A stretch of 64,000 nucleotides of DNA from NCBI GenBank assembly GCA_034008185.1, contig CM067109.1, forward strand, positions 36,178,885 through 36,242,884. The letters are read 5' to 3'. Position numbers and translations under genes: made by a program. Of the stretch, positions 34,564-47,229 are shown in pieces. The notes beneath the pieces were generated by a model. That model was not told the DNA's origin, made no database searches, and worked only from the letters and a program-made list of their open reading frames with translations. Source of the DNA: Gorsachius magnificus (taxonomy: Eukaryota; Chordata; Aves; Pelecaniformes; Ardeidae). Every line of letters begins with the position of its first letter. The first letter of the stretch is position 1.

Positions 34564-35090
34564 TGTTGTGAGTTAACCCTGGTGGGCAGCTATGTTCCCC
34601 ACAGCTGCTTGCTCGCTCACTCCCCACACAGTAGGATGGGGAAGAAAATCAGAAAGATAAAAGTGATAAAACTCATGGGTTGAGGTAAAGGCATTTTAAT
34701 AGACAGAGAACAAGCTGCGTGAACAAGCAAAGCAAAATAAGGAATTAATTCACTACTTCCCATCAGTGGGCATTCAGCCATTTCCAGGAAAGGAGGTCAT
34801 CGTCATTCGTGACGGTTAATTGGGAAGATGAACACCATCTGATGGAACATCTCTGATGTACCCCCTTCCTATCACAGTTGTGTACCCTCCCAACTTCCTG
34901 TGTACCCCGAGCCTGCTCACTGGTGGGACAGTGTGAGAAACAGAAAAGGCCTTGGTGCTATGCAAGCATTACTCAGAAACAACTAAACCACCCCTATGTC
35001 ATCAATACTTTTTTTGTCACAAATTCAAAACATAGCACTGTATGAACTGTGATGAGGAAAATTAACTCCATCCCTGCCAAATCCAGTACT
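34564..35090 (-). mobile_element. Solo LTR of a second avian ERV family, minus strand, promoter-deleted
   Basis: This 527-bp block is the same family and orientation as 51,186-51,748. Shared stretches include the ends (GTTAACC near 34,573; AATTAACTCCATCC near 35,060), CTCATGGGTTGAG (about 34,671), GCAAAATAAGGAATT (about 34,731) and TTTGTCACAAATTC (about 35,014). On the minus strand U3 starts near 35,090. The part that carries the TATA box in the 51-kb copy is missing here at about 34,840-34,865. An ATTAAA poly(A)-type hexamer remains near 34,694 on the minus strand. The flanks CCCTG (34,559-34,563) and CCCTA (35,091-35,095) look like a 5-bp TSD with one mismatch. Confidence 0.8.
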
Positions 35091-35387
35091 CCCTACTTCC
35101 TTTCTTGCCCATCTCAGGTGGGGCTATAGCTGGGTGAGAGTGTACATTACAGTGAGAGTGGCTGTTGACACATGAAGGGGTTGGGATGCCTGGAAAAGAA
35201 GTTTGTGTCAGTGTTTTCCTAATCAGCACTGATAGTGAATCTAACAAAGAGAGAGTCTGCCAGGTCTGGTTTCATTTGATGTAAAAATATATTCTGTCCT
35301 CTTTCTTGAAAGTTGGCTTGTGGATCTGTTTATCCTGCTATTTATGTTGCCAGGCCTTCAAAATAATGAAATTTTACTTGTGTAAAT

Positions 35388-35432
35388 TTATTTGTGTGTG
35401 TGAGTTTGTGTGTGTATATGTCTGTGTGTGTA
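35388..35432. repeat. Imperfect (TG)n microsatellite
   Basis: TG runs are interrupted by AGTT and TATATGTC. The + frame across it reads as a Cys/Val-rich artefact. Confidence 0.8.
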
Positions 35433-35854
35433 AGAACACTTCCTTGTCCCTCAGTGATCCCTGCAAACCATTCAGTTTCTTTGGCCCATCAGCCCTGTCC
35501 TGATGCAACATCTCTGGCGTCATTCTCAAGGTCACATTCTGACTGTCTTGGGACTGTTTTCAGAGTACCTAGTTGATTCCCAACTGGTATGAAGCTTCCC
35601 CACATATATTTATCTCTTCCAGCTTTTACAGAGCACCATCTGAAGCCACTGGAAGATCAACCCATGGGAATGTCACCCATCTCCACTATTAAAATTGGAA
35701 GATAGTAATTCCCTGCCTGTGCAAAGATCAAGTATGAGACAAACTCAGACAGAGTGTATGTTCACGTAGAGAGAGTTTATCTTGCTGAGTAGCTGGGGCT
35801 TTTACAAATATAACAAGCGTCACAGATAGGAAGAAGTGGAACTTGTGGCCTGGC

Positions 35855-36085
35855 TCATAGAATCACAGAATGATAGAATACCTCAAGTTGGAAGACACCC
35901 ATAAGGAACTTTGAGTCCAACTCCCTGCTCCTCACAGGAATATCTAAAACTAAATTATATGACTAAGGGTGTTGGCCAGACACTCCTTGAACTCTGACAA
36001 GCTTGGTGTTGTGATCACTTCCCTGGGCAGCCTGTTCCAGTGACTGACTCTCAGTGAAGAACCCTTTCCTAGCAGCAAGCTATTT
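35855..36085 (-). mobile_element. CR1 3' end fragment, minus strand
   Basis: The left end is the CR1 terminal octamer array (CATAGAATCACAGAATGATAGAAT from 35,855), followed by TTGGAAGACACC. The minus-strand translation then reads the C-terminus of ORF2 (WNRLPREVITTPSLSEFKECL). CR1 similarity fades at about 36,085. It is a different CR1 subtype from the neighbour at 36,280, whose 3' UTR has different wording. Confidence 0.85.
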
Positions 36086-36279
36086 AGATAATACAGCCTT
36101 GAAAAGCTGTAGAGAGAACAACCTCCCTTTAAAATGCGAAGGGTAGAATCTCGTCTCATTCAACCAAAGGAGCAAGTTTCTCCCACTAGAAGCTACATGG
36201 AGAGATGAAAGCTATTAAAAGCCTTGCCTATGGCTCGTTTCATACTGACTAGCATAAACTATTCGTAGAATGTCATTTA
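36086..36279. other. Spacer between two CR1 3' ends
   Basis: I see nothing recognisable in these 194 bases. They may be host DNA that lay between two insertion points, or decayed CR1 sequence. Confidence 0.5.
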
Positions 36280-36687
36280 GAGTCATAGAACCATCAGATT
36301 GTTTAGGTTGGAAAAGACCTTTAAGATCATCAAGTCCAACTGTTAACCTAACCCTGCCATCCCACCACTAAGGCATGTCCCTAAGCACCTCAAATACCCT
36401 TCTTTTAAATACCTCCAGGGATGGGGACTCGACCACCTCCCTGGGCAGCCCATTCCAATGCTTGACAACCCTTGCATTGAAGAAATTTTTCCTAATGTCT
36501 AACCTAAACCTGCCCCGGAGCAACTTCAGACCATTTCCCCTCATCCTATCACCTCTTACCAGGGAAAAGAGACCAACCTCCACCTCACTACAGTCTCCTT
36601 TCAGGTAGTTGTAGAGGGTGATAAGGTCTCCCCTCAGCCTCCTCTTCTCCAGACTAAACAACCCCAGTTCCTTCAGCCGCTCCTCAT
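36280..36687 (-). mobile_element. CR1 3' end fragment, minus strand, same subtype as 16.9 kb
   Basis: The 3' end at 36,280 is followed by TTGGAAAAGACCTTTAAG and ATCATCAAGTCCAAC, nearly the same as the element at 16,919. The minus frame 36,368-36,661 (97 codons) encodes the RT C-terminus: [18 protein letters not shown], then [37 protein letters not shown]. It is uninterrupted, so this is not an ancient copy. It stops at about 36,687, exactly where an LTR fragment begins. Confidence 0.9.
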
Positions 36688-37388
36688 AAACAGCCCTGTA
36701 GACACCAAAGTGAGATGATGAGGAGGGGGAGGAGGTGCTACAGGCACTGGGGCAGAAATTCCCCTGTAGCTGTGGAGGACCATGGTGGAACAGATATGCA
36801 TGCTGCAGCCCATGGAGACTCCCACATTGCAGCAGGTGGAGATGCCCTGAAGGAAGCTGCAGTTAAAAAGACTCCTGGCAGTACCTGCAGCTCATGGAGA
36901 GGAGCCCATGCGGGAACAGGTTTTCTGGCAGAAGCTGCAGCCCGTGGGGAACCCATACAGGAGCAGTTCATGAGGGATTGTATCTTGTGGGGAGGGACCC
37001 CATACGGAAGCAGGGGAAAAGTGTAAATAGGGAGGAGCAGCAGAGAGGAACCCTTGTGGACAGACTGTAACCCCCACCCCACTGTGCCATTTGCAAGGGA
37101 AAGAGGTGGAAGAGCTGAGTGTGAAGGAGAGAAGTTGAATATGAGAAGTGGTGGGATAGGGGGAATGTATTTTAGTTTTGTCTTTTTTTCCCACTGTCCT
37201 ACTCTAGTTTTAATCAGCAATAAATTAAATAGAATTCTCCAAGTTGAGTCTGTTGTGCCCATGATGGTAATTGGTAAGTGATCTGTCTTTATTTCAACCC
37301 AGGAGCTTTTTCATCTTCCCTTGTCCTGTTAAGGAGGCAGAGTGAGAGAGTGGCTGGATGGTCTCGCAGCCGAGGCTAAGCTGCCACA
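36688..37388 (+). mobile_element. 5'-truncated ERV LTR, + strand, same family as 21.1-22.1 kb
   Basis: The + sequence is the reverse-orientation counterpart of the 21-kb solo LTR. It starts inside the transcribed part (CCCTGTAGACACCAA at 36,693). It then has the imperfect GC-rich repeats (GGGGGAGGAGGTGCT, GGAGCCCATG, GGGAGGGACCCC), an AATAAA at 37,219-37,224, GGTAATTGGTAAGTGATCT at about 37,265-37,283, and a decayed end near GCTGCCACA at 37,388. U3 with the TATA box is missing, and its left edge coincides with the 5' edge of the CR1 on the left. It is about 700 bp instead of about 1,030. Confidence 0.8.
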
Positions 37389-40300
37389 GAAGGAAATAAA
37401 AATCTTTCTTTCCAGTATTGCTTTGCTTGATAAAACCCTCTTCCAAAGGTTTTTGAAGAGCCTGTACTTCTAATTATTATCAGTATGTGTTCATAAAATT
37501 CTCTGTTGGTGCTTCCCGTCAGATTTAGAAAAGTCTGCAGCTGCCAGATGGAAAGCAGAGGAGATAGCTTGACTTTCTGAAGAACTGCAGTTCTTAGCTG
37601 GGTACTATGGGATACTTCTGTCATTCTGATGCATAACTATGCCCACCTTCTAGACATCCTAACTTTCTGCCAGCCTGGACTCCCATCTGTTTTGCAGTTC
37701 TCTGTCTCATGGAAGAAGGGTAGGCCATAAAGACATGTACTTGGTCTTCCTGTTGACTAATTCAGCAGGACCAACAGGAAGGTAGAGGAAAATATTGAAG
37801 AAACCAGCTAATGAAAGGGTTTGTGAATGAAAACAACTGAAAGTAAATCTCACGGAGTTGTGCAGTAACTGCTTACAGTTTGGGAACTAATCTGCATAGA
37901 GTCACAGCTGACTACTGTGAGCTGGCACGAAAGGAAGGGTGAATGGAGGGCTGAATAGTGACATGGTGGAGGGATTTTTCTCACACAGAAAACCCTCTAT
38001 TTCAAACCTGGGCAGTAAATGTGTCTCTGTGAAAAGCCCTCCACAAAGTACGTGAGAAAGAGTAAGGTTGGCTTAGGAGGAAGCTTGGGAAGTATCTGTT
38101 CGGTATGTAGCAAACTGCGTTAGAAGTGTGTATGGGAATTTGAGGCTTTCAGTAATTTACAGAATACAGATAGTCTGCTGTCCATTTTTTTCATTTTTGC
38201 TTTTGTATCTGCAGACAAAATAGTATCTTAGTTTTATTGAAAGCAGATGATATTACTAAGTTAAAATGACTCAATACTACACACTTTGGTAAGTATTTGA
38301 AATGAAATTCAAGATGTAGGGAAGCTCTCATTTATTTCCATATTTCACCCGGGATGAGATCACCACAAAAACTTTAATAAATAAACATTTCTGGATAAAA
38401 TAAACTTGGATGTTCTAAGTGGCTTATCAACCTAGGGACAGAAACTCTAAAAACAACCTGTCATTAGCATTTCAGCTCATGTGGTCACCACTATTACACT
38501 CACAGCTCATCCAGGGTCACAATTTCTCCCTCATGTTCTGATAGCCACTGACAAGAATTGACGCTGAGCAGGAAGAGTGAGCTTTGGGGGAGTTTGTGAG
38601 TTATTTGAATTCATGTCAAATTTTAGACATATCAAAGTTGTGAGCTTTTTTTGAGAAGAGACCAGAGCAGCTCTGAAGGAATCCAAATTTTGTGCCCATT
38701 TTTGATCTGGAAGAATTTTGGAAGCTGAATAGTCATAAAATTAAGAATGTGGTCATATGTGTCTGATTCTGTTCACACTTGCTCCTCTGGAGGCATTAAG
38801 CCTGTCAAAGACTGCCTGATCTTGGCAGAAAGAGCAATACCTCAGGCTGCAGACTGCAGTGTTCCCAGGTCGCAGAGTTGTTTGGAGGGTCTTGTTTTCT
38901 ACCAAAACCATAACTTTACATTTGTAGTGATTGAGCCAGCACACACCACGGTGGGCAGAGGAACTCAGTGGACATTAAACCTGGAGGACATCTGCAATGC
39001 AAGGACATTTTGTCATTCTGAACCTAGTGACTGCTGGATCACTGCTATTGAGGGGGAGCAGGGAAGTGGAGTTGGAGTCTAGCAATGTTGTAGAGCTTTA
39101 ATGAACCTTGTTGCTATACCTTCAATGTTATGCATTGTACTGTGCTACATAGCCTAAGAAGGAAGAGAAAGTGATATGATATTAAAGATCCCTAAACAGG
39201 AGGCAGCTTCACTGCAGGAACTAAGACAGTTGCATAAAGATCCAATGTAATGGACCAGGACTCAACAGGACTGTGACTTTCCCTTCCTCCCTGGAAGCAG
39301 CGCTGATTCTTCTTCGTCAAAAGCTAACTGTGGATTCCTGCCCTCTGCAGATCTTGTCCTGGTGTCAACTGGTTTGTATGGTGTGGTGATAGAGCCTCTC
39401 TGCTGTTGTTCTGCCAAGGCAAGTATCCAGCTCAGTTTTAGCAGTTTCATCACATGGCTGTGACACATGCCTGGGTAAAATAAGCAATGCAAAGAAGCCT
39501 TCCTGAAGTGAGAATCAGGTGGAGGAAAAGATTGTGGGGAACTCTCTTGTAACCTGGACTTCAACTTTGCCAACTCTACCTCATTTAGATAGTAAGCTCT
39601 TCAGGGGGGACTACTGCCCCGTGACACAGCCCACAGATCCCAGAAACAGCCGACACTAAATTATTTTTTCATTTCAATTCCCTCCAACACCAGAGGAACA
39701 ATGGTGTTCCTCTGCTTTTTCAGAAAAAAGGAAAATAGAGCCTGTAAAGGTCATGAAAAATACAACCTGTAAAGATCACAGAAAATAAGTGAAATAAACT
39801 AGGGTCTTTTCAGGACTCCATCTAATGCAGACACAGTCACTGGCTGTATCATGGGTGATGTGGGTGCTGTTTTGCAGTGGTTACCATCAAGAAATACTCA
39901 GGCACTAACAGCAAATGCAGATGTTTTTCTAACAGGTAAAGCTGTATCTCCTCCTGTCTTTGAAATGGAGCAGGGGTATAATTTATTGCTGTGGTACCTA
40001 TCCCTGCTGTTCTAATTAAGAACTTGTCAGCTTTCCTATTATAAAGGCCTTTTTTTTCAGATATTTATCAAGACCTGAACTCCAGTAAATACATGATCCA
40101 GCAACTTTGCCTTCTGTCTTCAAATCTCAGGATGTACAGACTAAGCACAGCTAGTTTTCGTCAGTGCATACATGCTCATGACTCATTAACAATCCTGCCA
40201 GAGATTTTATGATGCCCGCACATCTGGAATCCTCACACCCCACTTGGTGCCTGGTTGCCTCTACTAATGCTTCCCAAGTTGAAACTGGTCACCTCAGCAG

Positions 40301-42327
40301 CAGCTGACGGCACTGGATTTTCAGTGGTGCGTGGTCATCATTTAGCTGGAGAGCCATTTGACTTCAAGATAAAAATATGTAGACAAGGCTGGCTTAGAAG
40401 TGGTGTTCTCACCTGCATCAAGCAAAATTGACTACGAAAGATTTTTGCACTTGCTGAACCTTAGCTTGAAATTGTTCAAGATTTCTTTCTCTCTATTTCT
40501 TCTTCACACACAACCTATTCCCTGAAATTAAAACTTTTTTTTTTTTTAAAGTTAAGATTAAATAAAAGCATTTGGTTGCTTAGAATCTCCACATTTACTG
40601 CCATCCTGGAGACACTATTTCTAAGCCAGCTTTGCCAAAAGATCTGTTATCTTTAAAAATATATTAAAAAAATTATGATCCTGTTACTGCTTTGAAAGTG
40701 TAATAGCTAATCTTTTAGCACAGTCAACAGCTGTGGGCATTTAGGTATGGTGTAAGCAATGTTTGATTCTTTTATGTGTTTTCCTCTCTCATTTGTCCAA
40801 GTTTGGTTTGGCACAAATAACACTTCTGGTTCACCTGAATGCCTGATTACAGGGCAACAGAGATCCTGGTATGGAATTTGCCATTAAATTAGTCAAAATA
40901 TTTTGACTGAATTTTTGAAGAAAAAGATAGGTTTGGATTTTGTTTCTTCTGTATCTGAACTTTTTATTTGACCCTGATTTGAGTAGGAAAAAAGTTTTGC
41001 ATGGAAAAAAAGCCATCTTAGAAATGGTTAAAATGAAACTGCAATTAGGATTGCCTAAGGCTGAGGCTATGTAATATTCTATGTCATACAGATGTCTTCA
41101 GAGAGATAATGTTATTTATGTGTGCTTTCCCTTCCTTGAATTTTGCTCATGTGTGATGGAGGAAAGAGAAATAAGATTGCTTGCTGCAGCTAGGACTTGA
41201 AACTTCTTGTGCTTGAGCATGTCATAGTCAATATTTAAGTATGTCTTTTTTTTTTTTCTTGTTCAATTTAAATTAATTTAGCCTGTCACTGATACAGATT
41301 TAAAGAAAGTAGATGGTACATATTTCATCTAAATATTTTAGGTTTTTTCATTCTTTAATATCCTTAAGAGGTGGGCAAGTGCATGTAAATCAACTTTCTT
41401 CCCAGCAGGCTGTCAGCTACTTTATATGTGAAAAAGGAAAGCTTCAAAGACAAACTGATCATAAAGACTAGAGTGATCTGGCTGTGCTGAGCAAGCCTTG
41501 CTCAAGTGTGAAAAATATGTTAGCATGTACATGTATAAAAGGTACAGTATTAATTTATTCCTTGTAAGATATGACAAATATTTTGCATGTTCTATATTTA
41601 TATGTATAAAATATACACATGCTATTTATAATACCTAATATAGATAGTATAAAATAACATACAGGATAAGGGCCATGAATCAGTCAGTGCTAGTGGTGCA
41701 AACATGACAAGATATGTAACAGTTCTTGTGCATCTGAGGTTGCCTCAACCCATCAGGCTGTCCAAGAGTTCAGTATCATCAAGGTTTCCAGCAACCTGAG
41801 CAGTCTCCACCCGATGTTTTGGGACAATGCTGAAGCCCAGGTTTCTGCCAAGGGTCATGACAATGTATTTTTTGAAGGTTTCAACAGCTTTCTTTAAAAT
41901 AATGTATGGTAAAGGATATGTCTGAACATTATAATAAATTTTTTTCTTCCATCAGCAGTTACTGCATTCGTCCAATTAAAAATGGAATTTGTGGAGATGA
42001 GGAAGGACTGTGTTTATTCTTGCTAGTATTTTTCTAGCAGGACTGCTGGGTTTATTGCATCTTCTTTGGCTAGCTGGAACTATTATCACATTGCAAATGT
42101 AAGTTTTCAAAAGTACCTTACAAAAAAAGGTTCTAAACTCCCATCTGCAAAGCCTTATGAATCCAGATTTAGATTAAAGCATTAATGAACAGCTGACCTT
42201 TAACAGTTTCTTCAGACTTGAGAAAAGTCCACTGTTTAAAGGGAAATTATCTTTTCTGAGGTTTCTAGTGATAATTCTACAGATTAAAATGTTTATTTTA
42301 AAATGTTTTATCTGATGAAAATTATAT
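37389..42327. other. Unique-looking DNA
   Basis: No gene or transposon is recognisable. A 111-codon frame on + at 38,747-39,082 is Cys-containing but unassigned. T/A runs occur at 40,528-40,550 and 41,246-41,259. The stretch 41,570-41,670 is very AT-rich. Confidence 0.55.
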
Positions 42328-42745
42328 CCCCATAATCCCAATGAAATCACAGCCCTGTAACTGCACACAGACTTCTAATTCCTCCTGTTTGTTCCCCATG
42401 CTGCATGTGCTAGTGTAAAGACGTTTCAGAGAGACCCTCAAGCATGCTGATTCCCCAGAACAGGCATGAGAGCTTTCCCCATAAGGCTGTTCTGCAGGCA
42501 GGTGCTTCTTTACATGCCTATGCTTGAAGGGATTACATTTCACCTCTATTTTGTTGATTGCTATCTCCCTTCTGTTCCAGTCACCTTGGAATTCCTACCT
42601 CATGCACAACTCCTTCACTTATTATTTGAGGAATCTCTCTCTGACACCATCATTCCTAGTTTAAACCTCTCCTTATCAGGTTGGCAAGCCTGTTGGCAAA
42701 AATCCTTTTCCCGCAACTTGTCAGCTGTATCCTTCATGGTGACAT
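42328..42745 (-). mobile_element. CR1 fragment spanning end of ORF1 and start of ORF2, minus strand
   Basis: The minus strand reads SMGNKQEELEVCVQLQGCDFIGI (42,335-42,405), which is the start of the CR1 endonuclease, and upstream (42,430-42,745) the non-conserved junction and ORF1 tail found in avian CR1. It diverges at about 42,328, just before the expected TETWW motif. Neither the RT nor the 3' end is present nearby, so it is an isolated internal piece. Confidence 0.65.
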
Positions 42746-45700
42746 ATGGAAGGTTTCTTAACTAAGGTGTTGAGCTGCAGATGGAACTACTCTTACACAT
42801 AAAAAAATTATTTCTTCTCTTGTTGCTGTTATGTCCGTCAGGCTGTTGGATTTTTCAAAGCTAGTGATATATTTGTAAAGCCAAGTCTGTCTGTTTGTGG
42901 CTAGTGTTATATGAAAGATATGGAGCAGAGCTCGGTTGGGCACTTCTTCAGAAAGAAAAGATCACAAAACATATCTGTGCGTTACCACTCTACATTGATC
43001 TAGCAAGGCCAGATGAGACTCTGGAGCAATGCCAAAAATAGAGGAGATAGTACCTGCTCGCCTGAAAACACACAAGAAATCAATCCAAGGAAAGAGACTG
43101 CACAATACATGGAAGCTATTCAAGTGCACATCTGCCATTAATGGCATCATGGGAGTGGGATTGTCCAGTGAGGGCTCTGATGTGCAATTATCAAACCCAG
43201 ATGGGATTCACTTAAGCACTGCCTGAAGATTAAGCCCATGTTGTCCTAAACAGAGCTAACTGCTTATTTTTGTCTAAGCATTTTGAAATATCTGTCATTT
43301 CATTTTGTTTCTCTTGGTAGTTCAGGTTACAATTAGACCATGGTCTTGTACCAAAGGGTTTCTAGCTATACCTGGCCACTTCCTTCAGGATGAATGAATT
43401 ACTGACTGCTTTCTTTTGTATTTTAAATCACTTGAAAACAACTGCAATTTGTGTGCTGGTCTCCTTTTTCAGTGTATGGCATTTTTATCAGTTTTTTTCC
43501 CAGGTCTTGGTTGAATCTATAGGCCTTTCCCCATGCAACAGTGAATTAAAAATACCATGGAAATGTGAGTGCATTTCTGATGTGCATCATTCAAGTTAAA
43601 ATGCATGTAGTTTAGGGAGATTCAGAGCTGTTTTCACTAAAAAATGAACTTGTATCTCACTACTGGTGGGCAACAAGAAATGTAACAACGCTGAGAGGAA
43701 AATAACTTTCTGTACTGCTACAACTAGTACCAGAGTTAAGCAACAGAGAATCAAGAAAAAAAGTCCTTCCTGTAGAACTCATCCTCTCTCTTCACTTCCA
43801 AATGACTCCTGTTACTTCATGCAGGTGAATATATACTCTACAGTACTTCATTTTTATCCTCCTGATACAGCTGAAAATATTCTTTAATGTTAGTGGATAA
43901 GCAAAGTGTTTTTCCCAAGATCACACAAATTATGGCAAAGCAAGACATGGAGCCCATTTTTGCAGATATATGAAAAAGACATAGTATCCTCAGAGGACTC
44001 TCTCCACCCACCTTGGTACACCAACAACCATATTTAGGAAACTAGGACATGAAGTAGGAAAGAGACTGAATGGATAGGCTGACTTTTTTCTTTCCTGAAA
44101 TCCATGGTGAATTTTCACTATACTGTAGAGAGAACAGGTTCTTATTGACACTGATGGCATACTGAATCTAACATCACTTTAATGGTTTGCTCCAACATCC
44201 AGTGGAGTCAATGCAAAACCTTTCAGTGAGATTGAGTCCTTTTATTGGCTGAAGTAAGCATTCTGACCTAGGAGTGTTGGTTCCTCTTCCTCTCTTCTGC
44301 AGGGCAGGTGTATTAGATGGGGTTTCTCCAGCTGCCCAAGGGCAACTGAAATCTCTTAGCCTTCTATTTGCAAATCTCAGTCTCATTGTTACCAGGAATC
44401 ACGTCTAAACAAATAATTGCAGTGATTCACAGTAAAAGAATCCTTTGCATTTCTATGAATTTCAGATAAAACTGTAGGTGTAGGGGGCTTCAGTAAAGAG
44501 TCTGACACATCTCAACCATACAAGACAAAGAGGAGTTAAAACTCACAAGTGTGCTCATGGTCAGATTTACATTGAACACTCTTCAAGAAGGGGTTTCCAT
44601 GTTAGTAAAATGCATAATTTATGCCACTGCAGTACTCACAGCAGTTAACACAGCAAGGCAGAAATGCCTCTTCTTACATTGTTCTTGGGAGGTGAAATTA
44701 GACACTTCAGCTACTCTAAGTTAGAAATACATTTGTGGCCAATGCCAATTTATGTTAAATCATTCTCTATTTTTGGGTGAATGTTGGTTGGTATCTTTGT
44801 CCTCCTTTGAGGATGTTTTCTGAGCTGGTCACTTCCTTTTCAGGAAGTGAAAAATTTTTGTGGAAAATATAAAAATACATATGTAATGATATAAATAAAT
44901 ACAATTAATTATAAATACAAATATAAATATAAATACAAATACTAGTACATATGTATTTGGGATATTCATATAGCCCTCTAGAGGAGTTTTTATGTAATTT
45001 AATTTTTAGAAGATTTCTACCCTAATTACTTGTCCTTTTTGTTGACTTCTAGAGTTGGAAAATTTCCAATGTCTCGTCTTGCTCCTGTCAGTCTCAGAAG
45101 AGAAACAATATCATTATTTCAGATTAATGTGAATTCCTCACACAAATGAGAACTGACTAATTGCAGCCCCTCTGATGTACAGCCTATATCTGGTCACATC
45201 TGTTTTCATCACCAGCTGGAGGAAGAGATGAAGGTCATCAAGTTCTGCAGCAGCATGGCTGTCCCTAGTCTGTCTCGTGCAATCTCATTTAGCACTGCCC
45301 AGAAAGCTTTCTTTATATGGGTGTTTAGCTCGTAGCTAAACAACGATTAATTGAGCTGCTCTGCACCTTGCACTATGCAGGAGATCAGCAGGAAATTTCA
45401 GCCCTTCCACAGAGTCAGTCGGTGGGACCCAACTCTGAAAAGCAACTAGGACTTCCCTTCTTTCTTTTGGACCGCTTTGGGATTTTCAGATCTTTTCTCT
45501 GGTGAATATAAAGAGTTTACTGATGATTAGTCTAAGAGCTTCTTTGAGTCCAGCCTGTCTTTAGAGTGAAGTGGAGTTTCTCTCCCACACTCAATCTGTC
45601 ACTTAGATTGTGTGTAGGGGAAGAAGCTGGTACAGTTTTCAAAGCTGTATTCATTGGAGAGTCTGGACTTGTATACAATCCATAGTTGGAGACAATGGAG

Positions 45701-47229
45701 GTGCGAAGAAGAGTGTATTTTAATACACCTAGTCTCTTCCCTCTGCCTCTTGTCTGCAAGATTTTTTTGGGGGGGGCTGTGAGGGATGTGGGAGAGGTCC
45801 TACTGGGGCTGAAGGGGTGATCTGGAGAGCTGTGGGCTGTCTATGGGGCATCTATCATAATTTTCATCTTCTGGCCTAAGAATTTTGATGTCCTTTGCAG
45901 GAAAAGCCAGCAAAGACAAAGACAAGTACTCTGCTGAGGTAGCCATGCCTGTCCTGTAGCTGAGAGGTGACCCTTAATTGTTTCAACAATCAGCTGGTGT
46001 AGGTGGTCAACTCATAAAACAAGTGGATTAACTCCTGTTTCTGCTACTAGCCATATGGGTGACCTTGAAAGGCTACTTTTGTGCCTTGCCTCCTTGAATT
46101 GTTGTGCCCAAGAAGCCTATGCCAGTCTTTGTTCAACTCTGTGCCCCTGCTATACTACCTTTCTACGATGCTGAAAAAGACCACACCTGTAGATTTTGGT
46201 GCAGATGTTAGAGACATGATTTCTCCCTATGTCTTGTGCTATGGAGCTAGTCAAACATTATCATCCTCAAGCACTTACTGAATGTTTTCCTACCCCTTGG
46301 AAGAGCTTCTGGAAGATGCATGGTTAGCAACATGCTGGTGGGTCAGAAGAGTGCTGGTGAGCAAGGATGGACATGCTCCAGAGATGAGTGCTCTGACCAA
46401 CAGGTAAACAAAACACCCAATTTCTAGTGTACAGTGAACCCAACTGTTTATTTTTTGGTTGGATCAAAATTAGTCCTGATTTTCAAGTTCCCAAATGATT
46501 GTGATAGAAGCAGCTTTGAAAATGTGAGGAAGGAAGTGTTCAGAGCCCTCTCCAGCCTTGTCTTGAGGTGTGAAGAGTCTCCTCTCCTTTTGATGCCAGG
46601 CTTTGTCTGACACTGTTCAATACTTCAGCACATTTTAAGTCTGCAAAGCCTGGCTAAGCCTGAGTGACCCAACACGATGTGAGCACATCTGGTTTAGCTG
46701 GGTAAGTCGAAAAGTGTAGCTTACTGAGTTCAAGGACAGCTCCTTCACTGATAAGAGCTCTTGTGAGGAAAGCTAGAAACAAGGGTCTGCCTCTTTTTTC
46801 CCTTGGGAACTACTGTTAAGCTGAAGCTTTATTGCAGTCCCCTGCCTGCCCTCTACATCACAACTGTGCAGCAGCCACATCTGTGCCTGGTCTCATACTC
46901 CCTCAGTCCTGACCCTGAGAGGCCCAACAGCTTGGCTTCCTGGTTTGAGCTCAGACCTGCCTCATCACTACAGAAATGCTGGTTGATCAGTGGACTGTAT
47001 CTGACTTTCAGCAGTTTCTCGGCCCCTGATCCTGACCTGGACTTGCTGTTCTGCATCCTGGCTCCTTGTTGGTGAGGTACCTGCTCATGCCTGCCTTGTT
47101 ATTGTGCTCTGCTCTCAGCTCACTTTGAAGAGCAGACTCCTTGTTGCTTCCTGACAGAAAGTTGTCAACTAGTATTAAATATAAAGATAAAATAAATCAT
47201 ATGTTTTCTTTTCTAGTACATGTTAAGAG
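42746..47229. other. Unique-looking DNA with an AT-rich array
   Basis: No gene is recognised. An AT-rich array at 44,868-44,942 and a T6-G8 run at 45,762-45,777 are the only low-complexity features of note. The segment 46,810-47,150 is C/T-rich and somewhat GC-richer; it may be an old ERV or part of the next feature, but I cannot place it. Confidence 0.5.
44868..44942. repeat. AT-rich (AATAC/AATAT)n-like array
   Basis: The array has imperfect units of ATAAATACAA and ATAAATATAA. It is a degenerate low-complexity array with no coding potential. Confidence 0.75.

Noticed and set aside
38747..39082. 111-codon frame on +
   Set aside because: No recognisable domain, no splice or promoter context, and other-strand frames overlap. 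Most likely chance.
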